Shown: piece after piece, positions 57,242 to 64,000 of the stretch
Layout of the letters: each line of letters begins with the position of its first letter
How positions within the stretch are numbered: position 1 is the stretch's first letter
NCBI GenBank assembly: GCA_963826035.1
Contig: CAWGVZ010000015.1
Coordinates: forward strand, 62,001-126,000
Direction of reading: 5' to 3'
From: Actinophytocola sp963826035
GTDB taxonomy: Bacteria > Actinomycetota > Actinomycetes > Mycobacteriales > Pseudonocardiaceae
DNA length: 64,000 nt
Translations under genes and position numbers: made by a program
Notes under the pieces: generated by a model
What the model saw: only the letters and a program-made list of their open reading frames with translations
The model's database searches: none
What the model was told of the DNA's origin: nothing

Positions 57242-58228
57242 GTGGACACCAACAGTTTGAGCCCGCTGCGTGTGGGTGCCGAGACCGCTACGGTCCTGCG
57301 CGAGGCCTATCACAAGATCAGGGCGCTGCCGCGAGGTGACCACTACGCCCTGTACGACTACGTTCGCGCCGTTGCGGCGAAGATCGCTCGATACGACTCC
57401 TTCTACATCGGCTTCCTGCACGGCGCGAACAGGGTTCGCTACCCCTACGGCTACGAGGGCGGGAAGTACGACGACCCCGTGTCTCATACTTACGGCCGCC
57501 ATGGGCAGACCGCGTGGCTGCTCAAACACCGGGTTACCTACCGCTTCGCCTACGACGGCGGGGCAGTCCTCAACGCTGGCGTCATGTTCGGTGACACCGG
57601 TCAACGCTCCGCCGACGCGGTGACCGTGCCGCTCTGCCGAGTTGATCAAGCAGGTGCACAAAAGATCTTCGGCATGCTGTCCGTGCACAGCTATCAGACC
57701 GACGCCTTCGACAACAACGCGGTACGGGCACTGGAATGGCTGGCAGACCTCCTCGCCCGAGTCCTCAGCCGCGACTCGGAGGACCGGGAGGCACTGCGGC
57801 GACTACCCGCTGGGGACAAGGCGGCGTACCCGATCACCTCCGACCACATCGTGGAGTATCTGTCCTCCCGCATCGCCGCGGTCCGAGGAATTGCCGAGCA
57901 GGCCAGGGTCGAACTCAATCTGACCGACGAACGCGCCTTGCCCCATCTCACGGCCATCATGGGGGTCTGCGAACAGATCCAGTCCGAGCTGATGGAGATG
58001 GCGCTCGACATCGACGACGGTCCCGAACAACGCTTCCTCGCGCTCACCGCCGTCGAGCAGGAAGTGGCACTGCAGTTGGCCAACGGCTTGGATAACGAAC
58101 GACTCGCGGCCGAGCTCGGTCGCAGTCCACACACCATAAAGACCCACCTGCGCAGCATCTTCCGCAAGTACGCCATGCGAAGCCGCCTGCAGGTAGCCGA
58201 GGACGTCCGCAGGCACCTGGCCCGGTAA
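57242..58228 (+). CDS. GAF-like sensor with LuxR-type HTH, transcriptional regulator
   Basis: 328 residues from the GTG at 57242. Residues 15-190 look like a GAF domain (VRAVAAKIARYDSFYIGFLH, MLSVHSYQTDAFDNNAVRAL). A coiled linker follows (about 205-260). The C-terminal LuxR HTH reads LTAVEQEVALQLANGLDNER, then LGRSPHTIKTHLRSIFRKY (about 265-320). It would bind a small ligand and activate transcription. No sensor kinase is nearby. It may act on the secreted-protein gene downstream or on distant targets. Confidence 0.85.
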   Translation: MDTNSLSPLRVGAETATVLREAYHKIRALPRGDHYALYDYVRAVAAKIARYDSFYIGFLHGANRVRYPYGYEGGKYDDPVSHTYGRHGQTAWLLKHRVTYRFAYDGGAVLNAGVMFGDTGQRSADAVTVPLCRVDQAGAQKIFGMLSVHSYQTDAFDNNAVRALEWLADLLARVLSRDSEDREALRRLPAGDKAAYPITSDHIVEYLSSRIAAVRGIAEQARVELNLTDERALPHLTAIMGVCEQIQSELMEMALDIDDGPEQRFLALTAVEQEVALQLANGLDNERLAAELGRSPHTIKTHLRSIFRKYAMRSRLQVAEDVRRHLAR

Positions 58229-58388
58229 TCCTCAGGATGAGGTCCTCCGGCCGCTCGAGTGGCTCCTGGGCGATGGATCCGGCCAGGGCAGCACCGCAGA
58301 GTTGGCCGCAAGGCCGCAACTGTCAAGTCGCTGCTGAACTGCGGTCTGACATCGAACACTCCCTCGTCACGAAATCGAGGATTCAATT

Positions 58389-58883
58389 ATGGATATCCTA
58401 ACGAGAGATCGGAAGATTCGGCACCGCTTTACCGCTTTTGCAACGGTCATCGCCATGATCGTGTTCGGCATCCTCGGTTCGAGCGCGGTGGCGCAAGCAG
58501 CCGGTGCCGGCTATAACAACACTGATCCGTACGGTACGGGCTGCAATGTGGGCGCAAGTCCGATCCACGACTACTACGTCCCTGGCGGCGGCCGGTTCCG
58601 CATGTACTACTCGGGCACGTGTGGCACCAACTGGATCCAGTGGGAAAACGGTCCCAACGTGTGCACCTGGAAGCGGGTCCAGTCGGCCTATGGAAGCTGG
58701 ACCCAATGGGAACGTGACCACGCTGCATGGTCCTATTCCATGCAGATTTACGCTCCCGGAAATACTTCGGTGGACGTCGAGTGGGCGGTCGGCAGCGCCC
58801 AGTACGGTGGCGGCACCTGCGGCGGCGGAGCCTGGGACTATGCACACCAAGTCGGAAAGCACGGGTGGTACACCGTCTCCTAG
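58389..58883 (+). CDS. secreted protein, DUF2690-like
   Basis: 164 residues. Signal peptide at 1-38: basic front RDRKIRHR, hydrophobic core FATVIAMIVFGILG, cleavage region VAQAAGA. The mature domain has four Cys and the segment RFRMYYSGTCGTNWIQW, resembling the repeated pattern of DUF2690 secreted proteins. It is aromatic- and Gly-rich. It probably acts outside the cell; function is unknown. A strong hairpin follows the stop. Confidence 0.75.
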   Translation: MDILTRDRKIRHRFTAFATVIAMIVFGILGSSAVAQAAGAGYNNTDPYGTGCNVGASPIHDYYVPGGGRFRMYYSGTCGTNWIQWENGPNVCTWKRVQSAYGSWTQWERDHAAWSYSMQIYAPGNTSVDVEWAVGSAQYGGGTCGGGAWDYAHQVGKHGWYTVS

Positions 58884-58906
58884 CGGAGTTGCCATCGGCT
58901 GAACGT

Positions 58907-58947
58907 CTGCGTCCCCGCATCCGGGCGGATTCGGTGCGGGGGCGCAG
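58907..58947. terminator. hairpin, candidate bidirectional terminator
   Basis: CTGCGTCCCCGCA at 58907-58919 pairs with TGCGGGGGCGCAG at 58935-58947 (one G-U pair) around a 15-base loop. It lies between the convergent ends of the secreted-protein gene (58883) and the methyltransferase gene (59016). There is no T run, as is common in actinomycetes. Confidence 0.65.
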
Positions 58948-59015
58948 TTGGCTGACCGTGTGAATGCGCAAAGCCGGCGGGAGTTCCGTAAGCCGATCAA
59001 CGGCTAACTGGGCGG

Positions 59016-59837
59016 CTACGCCGGGGCCGCTCGCGCCCAGAACATGACGGCGGTCGTCACGGCATTGTCGATGGGGATCAGCCCGTACCTTGCGAATAGG
59101 GTGGCGAGTTCTGGGTACGGGCGGTTGATGTGGAATCGCTGCTGGCCGTGCCCGCGGTGGGTCGTGAGGTTCTCGGTGACCATGAGGTCGACGGCCCGTA
59201 GCACCGTGCCGAGCGAGGTCTCGATGTCCACGAGGTGGTCGAGGGTGTCGATGGCCCACAGGGTGTCGGGCGGGCTGATTGAGGTGAGTGCACCGGGTTC
59301 GATTACCGGGATGGTGTCATGGCTGCGCCAGCGCAGAAACGCGGTCGATGGGGAGTAGAAGTCACATCCGACGACGTCGAATCCGCTCTGGTGTAAGGGA
59401 AGGGTGTCGCTTCCGATGCCGCAGCCGTAGTCGAGGATGCTTCTGGTGCCTCGGCGCGCGAGGGTGGGGAGCGCGAGCGGGACGTAGGCAGGACGGTTGC
59501 CGCTGGCTTCCCAGATCGCGAGGTTGTAGAGGTAGCTGGTGTTGGTGCGGAAGAACTGGGCGATGTCGTGCTCGGTGCGGGGGTTGGCGGTGTCCCACTC
59601 GGTGGCCAGGCCGCGGGAGGAGTCAAAGTAGGGCCGGAAGTCGGGGCCGAGGAATTCGACGAGCTGCGCGTAGACGGGGCTGCTGGTCGCGGCGTCCCAG
59701 CGGTGACGGTTCCAGGCGTTCCAGCAGGGTCCGCAGGTGTCGAGGTGCGCGCGAACTTGCTGGTGGTGGTCTGGTGGCAGGGTGTGGCGCAGGTAGCCGT
59801 CGAGCACCGTTGTGGGTAGGTGGGCGGGGTCGGTCAC
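59016..59837 (-). CDS. SAM-dependent methyltransferase with N-terminal zinc-knuckle
   Basis: 273 residues from the GTG at 59837, one base after the HAD stop. The N-terminus carries HHQQVRAHLDTCGPCWNAW, like anti-sigma zf-HC2 knuckles (His-x3-Cys-x2-Cys). The methyltransferase core has SILDYGCGIGSDTLPL (motif I), FDVVGCDFYSPS and LWAIDTLDHLVDIETSLG. The target is unknown. Coupled to the HAD gene. The zinc-knuckle fusion to this fold is unusual. Confidence 0.82.
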   Translation of the reverse strand: MTDPAHLPTTVLDGYLRHTLPPDHHQQVRAHLDTCGPCWNAWNRHRWDAATSSPVYAQLVEFLGPDFRPYFDSSRGLATEWDTANPRTEHDIAQFFRTNTSYLYNLAIWEASGNRPAYVPLALPTLARRGTRSILDYGCGIGSDTLPLHQSGFDVVGCDFYSPSTAFLRWRSHDTIPVIEPGALTSISPPDTLWAIDTLDHLVDIETSLGTVLRAVDLMVTENLTTHRGHGQQRFHINRPYPELATLFARYGLIPIDNAVTTAVMFWARAAPA

Positions 59838-59838
59838 G

Positions 59839-60480
59839 TCAGGCCCCTTGCGGGTCGGGAAGGGTGTTCTCGGCCGGTGGCCACGCGAGCTGGCCGTCTC
59901 GGACGAGCAGGACGCGCATCCCGGCTCGACGCGCGGCGGTGACGCCGTCGGGGGCGTCCTCGACGGCCAAGCAGTCCTCGGGGTTGACGTCGAGCCGGCG
60001 GGCGGCCTCGAGGAAGGTGTCGGGGGCGGGCTTGCCGTGTTCGATGCCTTCGCGGGTGACCACGGTCTGGAAGAGTTCACCCAGGCCGAGTACGTCGATC
60101 CCGATGTTGACCAGGGCGGCGGTGGCGCCGGAGGCCACTGCACAGGGCAGACCTGCTGCGCGGGCTCGCCGGGCAAGCTCGACGGTCGCGGGGATCTCGG
60201 TGAGCGCGCCGGGCATGGTCAGCGTGAGCAGGCGGGTGCGGCTGGCGGTGAGGATCTGCTCGATCGGCAGGTGTGTCGACTCCGGCACTGCTGCGAGTAG
60301 CTCACGGATGGGCAAGCCGCAGTGCTGGCGGTACCACTCAGGGGCGACGGTGACGTTGTGAGCCGCCAGAGCGTCGCAGAGCGCGCGGTAGTTGCGCTCG
60401 TGGGTGTCGGCCAGGGTGCCGTCCCAGTCGAAGATGACTGCCCGGCGGCCGTGGAGGGCGGCGGAAATGATCAGGTTCAT
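59839..60480 (-). CDS. HAD-family phosphatase
   Basis: 213 residues. The nucleophile motif is VIFDWDGTLADT (16-27), followed by PCAVASGATAAL (motif II), the Lys in EGIEHGKPAPDTF and the acidic VEDAPDGVTAA (motif IV). The helical cap between motifs I and II is of the beta-phosphoglucomutase/phosphoglycolate type. It would dephosphorylate a small phospho-metabolite, possibly a sugar or nucleotide product of this cluster. Divergent from the NUDIX gene with 128 bases between. Confidence 0.88.
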   Translation of the reverse strand: MNLIISAALHGRRAVIFDWDGTLADTHERNYRALCDALAAHNVTVAPEWYRQHCGLPIRELLAAVPESTHLPIEQILTASRTRLLTLTMPGALTEIPATVELARRARAAGLPCAVASGATAALVNIGIDVLGLGELFQTVVTREGIEHGKPAPDTFLEAARRLDVNPEDCLAVEDAPDGVTAARRAGMRVLLVRDGQLAWPPAENTLPDPQGA

Positions 60481-60608
60481 CGGCTGCCCAGTTCGGTAAA
60501 GGTGGCGACGTCGTCGGCCCGGCCTGGGCGGGGCATCGCCATGTGATCGGGGGAATCTGGCACGCTCGTCGGCGACCAGCAGCCAGCAGCGATGACGGAG
60601 CCGCCCTG

Positions 60609-61145
60609 ATGATCAAGCACGCTACGGCCTCGACCTTTGTGTTTCACCAGTTCCCGGACCGATGGCGGCTCGGTCTGGTCGCGCAGCCGCGTCTGGGCAG
60701 GCACATGATCGTCGGCGGGCATGTCGAGCTGGACGAGACACAGGCTGAGGCCGCGCTGCGGGAGGCGGTGGAGGAGTCCGGCCTGCGGGTGCGGCTGCTG
60801 GCGTGCCCGACGCCGGCGCTGCCGGTGGGCTATCCGCACGAGCGGGTGGCGGCGCCGTGGTGGATCACCGAGGTGATGGTTCCCGCGGACAACCACCTGG
60901 CCGAACCGCACGTGCACGTCGACCACCAGTACGTCGCGATCGCCGGTTCGCCGACAGCGGTCAGCGAACCTGTCCACCCCTTCGCCTGGTTCGCAGAGGA
61001 TGAGCTCGACGAGCTGTCGATGTTCGAGGACACCCGGTTGCTGGCGCGAGCGCTGTTCCCAGTGATCGGCTCGATCGCCGCGGCGGCCGATGGCGGCAGT
61101 GAGTCGGTCCTGCTGCGGGTGCTCGTCGCGGCCGGAATGGGCTGA
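60609..61145 (+). CDS. NUDIX hydrolase
   Basis: 178 residues from the ATG at 60609, with GGAG nine bases upstream; an earlier in-frame GTG at 60543 is less likely. The NUDIX box is GGHVELDETQAEAALREAVE, continuing ESGL. It would hydrolyse a nucleoside diphosphate linked to another group. It is the only plus-strand gene in the 59-64 kb cluster; its end nearly meets the end of the thymidylate-kinase-like gene (61157). Confidence 0.88.
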   Translation: MIKHATASTFVFHQFPDRWRLGLVAQPRLGRHMIVGGHVELDETQAEAALREAVEESGLRVRLLACPTPALPVGYPHERVAAPWWITEVMVPADNHLAEPHVHVDHQYVAIAGSPTAVSEPVHPFAWFAEDELDELSMFEDTRLLARALFPVIGSIAAAADGGSESVLLRVLVAAGMG

Positions 61146-61156
61146 GCAGCAGCGGC

Positions 61157-61903
61157 TCACGGGAGCACGGTCGCCGGGACGATGCCGTGGAAGGGCCGCG
61201 CGGGGGCACTCGCTATCCAGGCGGTGATGACATCGACCAGGGCGTCGGCGTCGTGCTCACGGCGGTCGAGCAGGCGGACGTGGTCGGGATCGGCGGTGGC
61301 CAGCCGCTCGAACAGCATCGCCGCTCGGCGGTGCACGCTCCACTGCTCGGCGGTGAACGGCTCGCCGTTGCGGGCCTCGGCCCGGCCGACGGCCGCGTCG
61401 ACGTCGTCGGTCAGCACGATCGTGAGGTCCGGCAGCGGACGCCACCGCGCGGCGCCGTCCAGGATCCGGGTGGCAAGGACGAACGCCTCCTCGTCGTCCG
61501 GGTTCATGATCAGCGACTGGTAGACCGCGGTGGAGTGGATGCTGCGGCCCTCGATGACGGTGCGTCCAGCCTGCAGGGCGGGCAGCGCGGCCTCGAAGTC
61601 GTGCATCTTGATGGCGAGCAGGAGAAGGGTCTCGGACCGGGGGAATCCCGCGCGGAGGAAGCGCTCGCCGCCGGAGGCCGCCACCAGGGCGCGCAGGAGT
61701 CGGCGGCCGAGGTCGCCGTCGGTGTCGGCGCGGCTGGAGAACTCCTCGATCACCTGGGGCGGCTGCTCGCCGCGGTCGACGGCGGCCTTGATGACGCGGG
61801 TGGTCAGGTAGGTCTTGCCGACGCCATTGAGACCTTCGACCGACACAAGCCGACCGGGTCTACCACTACGGTCAGCGGCAGCGCCGCTGGTGCTGCTGGG
61901 CAT
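61157..61903 (-). CDS. thymidylate-kinase-like protein
   Basis: 248 residues. The P-loop is VSVEGLNGVGKTYLTTRVI (20-38), with FPRSETLLLLAIKMHDFEAA and VIEGRSIHSTAVYQSL matching the DRY/ERS-like region of dTMP kinases, then LPDLTIVLTDDVDAAVGRAE and a lid-like Arg region. It phosphorylates a nucleotide or a related compound. It lacks nearby housekeeping neighbours, so it is probably a specialised paralogue. The terminal genes of the operon overlap or abut. Confidence 0.82.
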   Translation of the reverse strand: MPSSTSGAAADRSGRPGRLVSVEGLNGVGKTYLTTRVIKAAVDRGEQPPQVIEEFSSRADTDGDLGRRLLRALVAASGGERFLRAGFPRSETLLLLAIKMHDFEAALPALQAGRTVIEGRSIHSTAVYQSLIMNPDDEEAFVLATRILDGAARWRPLPDLTIVLTDDVDAAVGRAEARNGEPFTAEQWSVHRRAAMLFERLATADPDHVRLLDRREHDADALVDVITAWIASAPARPFHGIVPATVLP

Positions 61904-61944
61904 GGAGTTCCCTCAACAAAGTCGGGCAGAAGGGCGGGCGACGC

Positions 61945-62586
61945 TCAGCCGAACAGGGAGACCTGTTCGGACTGGGCAGCGTCGGCGGCGTACCCCGCGA
62001 TTCGGCGGAGCTGGCGCAGGTCGGCCCAGTCGCTGTCGGTGGCCATGCGGATGAACAGCTCGGTCGTGAGCTGCACGTCGGCCATCGCCCGGTGCCGGTT
62101 GGCCGGCGTCGGAATGCTCAGATGCCGCAGCAGGTCGTCCAGCCTGTGCTTAGGCAGCTCGGGGTAGCGGTTGCGCGCCAGCCGCACTGTGTCGATCAGG
62201 TCGATCCTGGCCAGGTTCGGGCAATGCTCCCGGTACGCGGACAGGATCTTCGCTTCGGCCGGGGCATGGTGGGCGACCAGCACGTAGGGACCGGCGGTGA
62301 AGCGGCGGTCCAGCGCGGCGAGCACCTCGCCGGCAGGCGGCTGGTCGGCCAGCATGGCCGGGGTGATGCCAGTCTGGGCGCTGTCGAAGGCCGTCAGCGG
62401 AGCGTCGGCGGGCGGGCGCATCAGGGACTCCCACGCGGTGGTGCGCTCCAGTTTCTCGTCGCGCGCGCGCACGGCTTGGACCGCGACCTCGATCGGGCCC
62501 GGCGCGGCCCCGACGGGCGTGGTGTACTCGAAGTCGATCACGACCAGGGTGACGTCGCGCAGGGCGTCGATCAGGCGCTGACCCAT
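61945..62586 (-). CDS. DnaQ-like 3'-5' exonuclease
   Basis: 213 residues from the ATG at 62586, which lies inside the end of the aminotransferase gene (16-base overlap). DEDD-type residues: D18 and E20 in VVIDFEYTTP, the middle motif VAHHAPAEAKIL with E111 where Asp is usual, and H165/D170 in HRAMADVQLT. The substrate could be RNA, DNA or a small oligonucleotide. The replacement of the middle Asp is worth checking. Confidence 0.85.
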   Translation of the reverse strand: MGQRLIDALRDVTLVVIDFEYTTPVGAAPGPIEVAVQAVRARDEKLERTTAWESLMRPPADAPLTAFDSAQTGITPAMLADQPPAGEVLAALDRRFTAGPYVLVAHHAPAEAKILSAYREHCPNLARIDLIDTVRLARNRYPELPKHRLDDLLRHLSIPTPANRHRAMADVQLTTELFIRMATDSDWADLRQLRRIAGYAADAAQSEQVSLFG

Positions 62587-63617
62587 CCGGTCACCTCCCG
62601 CGCGATCGTCTCGGCGTAGTCGCGGATCCGCTGCTCGTCGTCCTGCCGCGTGAGGACGACAGCCAGTATGCCGTCGAGGAACTCCGCTGTGGTGGTGCAG
62701 GCCGGGCGCGTGTCGCTGGCGAACATGGGCCGCTGGTCGAGCGGCACGAGCCGGAACGTGCCGGTGCTGTTCGGGACGCCCTGCTCGGCCAGGTGCTCGC
62801 ACAACGCACGCGGCCGGGTCACCTCCAGGCGCAGCAGCGGAGCATAGTGGTTCCAGCGCTGCCCGACGGGCAACGCGACCGGGCGGACGTGGGGCTGGCC
62901 GGCCAGCAGGTCCAGCAGCAGATTGGCCTGCCCGGTCCGCCGCTGGACCAGCGTATCGAGCTCAGAGAGTTCGCGACGGCCGATGGCGGCCAGGGGCTCG
63001 GCGAGCCGGAAGTTGTGCGCGACGCGGGACAACGGGCGCTGTTCGCCGGGCGGGGTCAGCCAGTGCGATCGGTAGGCGCGGGCCCGCGCGGCGCAGTAGT
63101 CGTCGTTGGTGGTCAGGAAGCCGCCCTCGCCGGTGGCCAGCAGCTTGTACTTGTGGGTGGAGAAACTCCCGATCGTGGCCTCAGTGCCGACCTGGACGCC
63201 GTCGATGGTGGTGCCCAGTGCCTGGCAGGCGTCGGCGACCACGGCCAAGCCGCGGTCGTCGGCGAAGCGGCGCAGCCGGTGGACGTCGCCGGCGCGGCCC
63301 CACAGGTACACGGGCAGGACAGCGGTGGTGTGCTCGGTGACCTTGGCGGCCAGATCGCGGTAGTCGAAGTCGGTGCCCTCGGGGTTGCAGTCCACGAACA
63401 CCGGCCGCGCTCCGAGGTGGCAGACGGGCGCGGCGGACATCACCACCGCCAGCGCGGGAACGAGGACCTCGTCGCCGGGGCGCACGCCCGCCGCGTCGAG
63501 CGCGGTCTGCAAGGCCGTGGTGCCGCTGGAGGTGGCGACGACATGGGCGACGCCGAGACGGTCGGCGAGGTCGCGTTCGTAGGCGTCGACCTCGGTCAGG
63601 ACGGGGCCGGCGGTCAT
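62571..63617 (-). CDS. DegT/DnrJ/EryC1-family PLP aminotransferase
   Basis: 348 residues. The start overlaps the radical SAM stop (ATGA). Cofactor features: SSGTTALQTALDAAG (30-44), DACQALG with D129, and the Lys in SFSTHKYKLLATGEGG (K156). The family transfers amino groups to keto-sugars in nucleotide-sugar pathways, or forms similar products in secondary metabolism. Intact. The sugar substrate is unknown. Confidence 0.9.
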   Translation of the reverse strand: MTAGPVLTEVDAYERDLADRLGVAHVVATSSGTTALQTALDAAGVRPGDEVLVPALAVVMSAAPVCHLGARPVFVDCNPEGTDFDYRDLAAKVTEHTTAVLPVYLWGRAGDVHRLRRFADDRGLAVVADACQALGTTIDGVQVGTEATIGSFSTHKYKLLATGEGGFLTTNDDYCAARARAYRSHWLTPPGEQRPLSRVAHNFRLAEPLAAIGRRELSELDTLVQRRTGQANLLLDLLAGQPHVRPVALPVGQRWNHYAPLLRLEVTRPRALCEHLAEQGVPNSTGTFRLVPLDQRPMFASDTRPACTTTAEFLDGILAVVLTRQDDEQRIRDYAETIAREVTGWVSA

Positions 63618-64000
63618 CGGGCGCCTCCGGCGGTGGTCAGGAACCGGTCGAAGTCCTCCATCAGCGGCAGCATGTTCACACAGTCGCCGGAGAACAGCGG
63701 GCAGTCGCAGCCGCCGCTGGCGGTCTGCGCGGGGAACAGCTCGGCCGCGGTGTGGGTGGCGATGCTGCGTTGCGTCCCGGCGCGGGCGATCGCGGCGATC
63801 TTGTGGCTGGACGGGCAGTCCCAGACGGTGCCGTCCGGCTGGATGAACGCGAGCTGGTGGCCGCCGAAGCAGCCGTGCACCATCTGCAACTCGGTGCGGA
63901 CCGTCGAGGCGACCTGCTCGGGGTAACGGGGGCCGGGCAGTTCCAGGCCCAGGTCAGCGTCGTACACCTCGTCGAGAACCATGGTCAACGTGGCCAGATC
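63614..64000 (-). CDS. radical SAM/SPASM protein, C-terminal part (continues beyond window)
   Basis: The frame is open to the window end, so the start and the CxxxCxxC core lie outside. The visible part has SPASM-type Cys: VHGCFGGHQLAFIQPDGTVW, WDCPSSHKIAAIA and GGCDCPLFSGDCVN. These bind an auxiliary iron-sulfur cluster. SPASM enzymes modify peptides or carry out sugar/alcohol oxidations. Translationally coupled to the aminotransferase. Confidence 0.78.
   Translation of the reverse strand, partial: DLATLTMVLDEVYDADLGLELPGPRYPEQVASTVRTELQMVHGCFGGHQLAFIQPDGTVWDCPSSHKIAAIARAGTQRSIATHTAAELFPAQTASGGCDCPLFSGDCVNMLPLMEDFDRFLTTAGGAR

Noticed and set aside
62793..63926. Forward ORF of 377 residues
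   Set aside because: It is the antisense of the DegT aminotransferase, Gly/Val/Gln-rich shadow sequence without a motif.

Overview
The window is high-GC actinomycete DNA. GTG/TTG starts, overlapping ATGA/GTGA junctions and long GC-rich shadow frames all fit, and the style suggests a filamentous Pseudonocardiales- or Streptomyces-like genome; genus cannot be read from sequence alone. It is an accessory, defence-island-like region rather than housekeeping sequence: insertion sequences, broken genes and NTPase/protease/TIR/HEPN genes alternate throughout. No rRNA, tRNA, CRISPR array or ribosomal-protein gene was recognised.

Layout. 1-7.5 kb: an IS3-family element whose orfA is split by a complete group II intron with its own reverse transcriptase, then an IS701-type element, a frameshifted HEPN-like gene and an IS5-type element. 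8.7-17.7 kb: a tightly overlapping operon of an ECF-like sigma factor and four genes with the architecture of a Wadjet (JetABCD) SMC anti-plasmid system; the SMC gene carries one frameshift. 17.7-30.3 kb: a conflict-gene cluster with a two-membrane-segment paralogue pair, a SEFIR protein, two paralogous 134-residue proteins flanking a CHAT protease gene, a degenerate HNH-TIR protein, a TPR protein, and a zinc-ribbon array ending in a Vsr-like nuclease. 30.7-41.2 kb: mixed accessory genes (membrane protein, GIY-YIG nuclease, DUF6338-type protein, small orphan ORFs), an IS4 element with clear target duplication, a decayed cytochrome P450 and a decayed TPR gene. 42-52.7 kb: two near-identical ISAs1 elements, one of which interrupts a STAND NTPase gene, then a ricin-like remnant and an intact CHAT-STAND-TPR gene with a coupled small membrane protein. 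52.8-58.9 kb: a HEPN protein, a two-gene operon of unknown function, a GAF-LuxR regulator and a small secreted protein. 59-64 kb: a compact set of HAD phosphatase, zinc-knuckle methyltransferase, NUDIX, thymidylate-kinase-like, DnaQ-like exonuclease, DegT aminotransferase and radical SAM/SPASM genes that looks like one nucleotide- or sugar-linked pathway.

How the genes may work together. The sigma factor plus Jet-like genes look like one self-contained transcriptional unit. The 17.7-30.3 kb genes combine sensor/effector modules (SEFIR, CHAT, TIR, nuclease) typical of abortive-infection systems. The CHAT-STAND-TPR gene and its small membrane partner form a second such module. Many genes here carry single frameshifts; whether these are real decay, phase-variable switches or assembly errors cannot be settled from the sequence.
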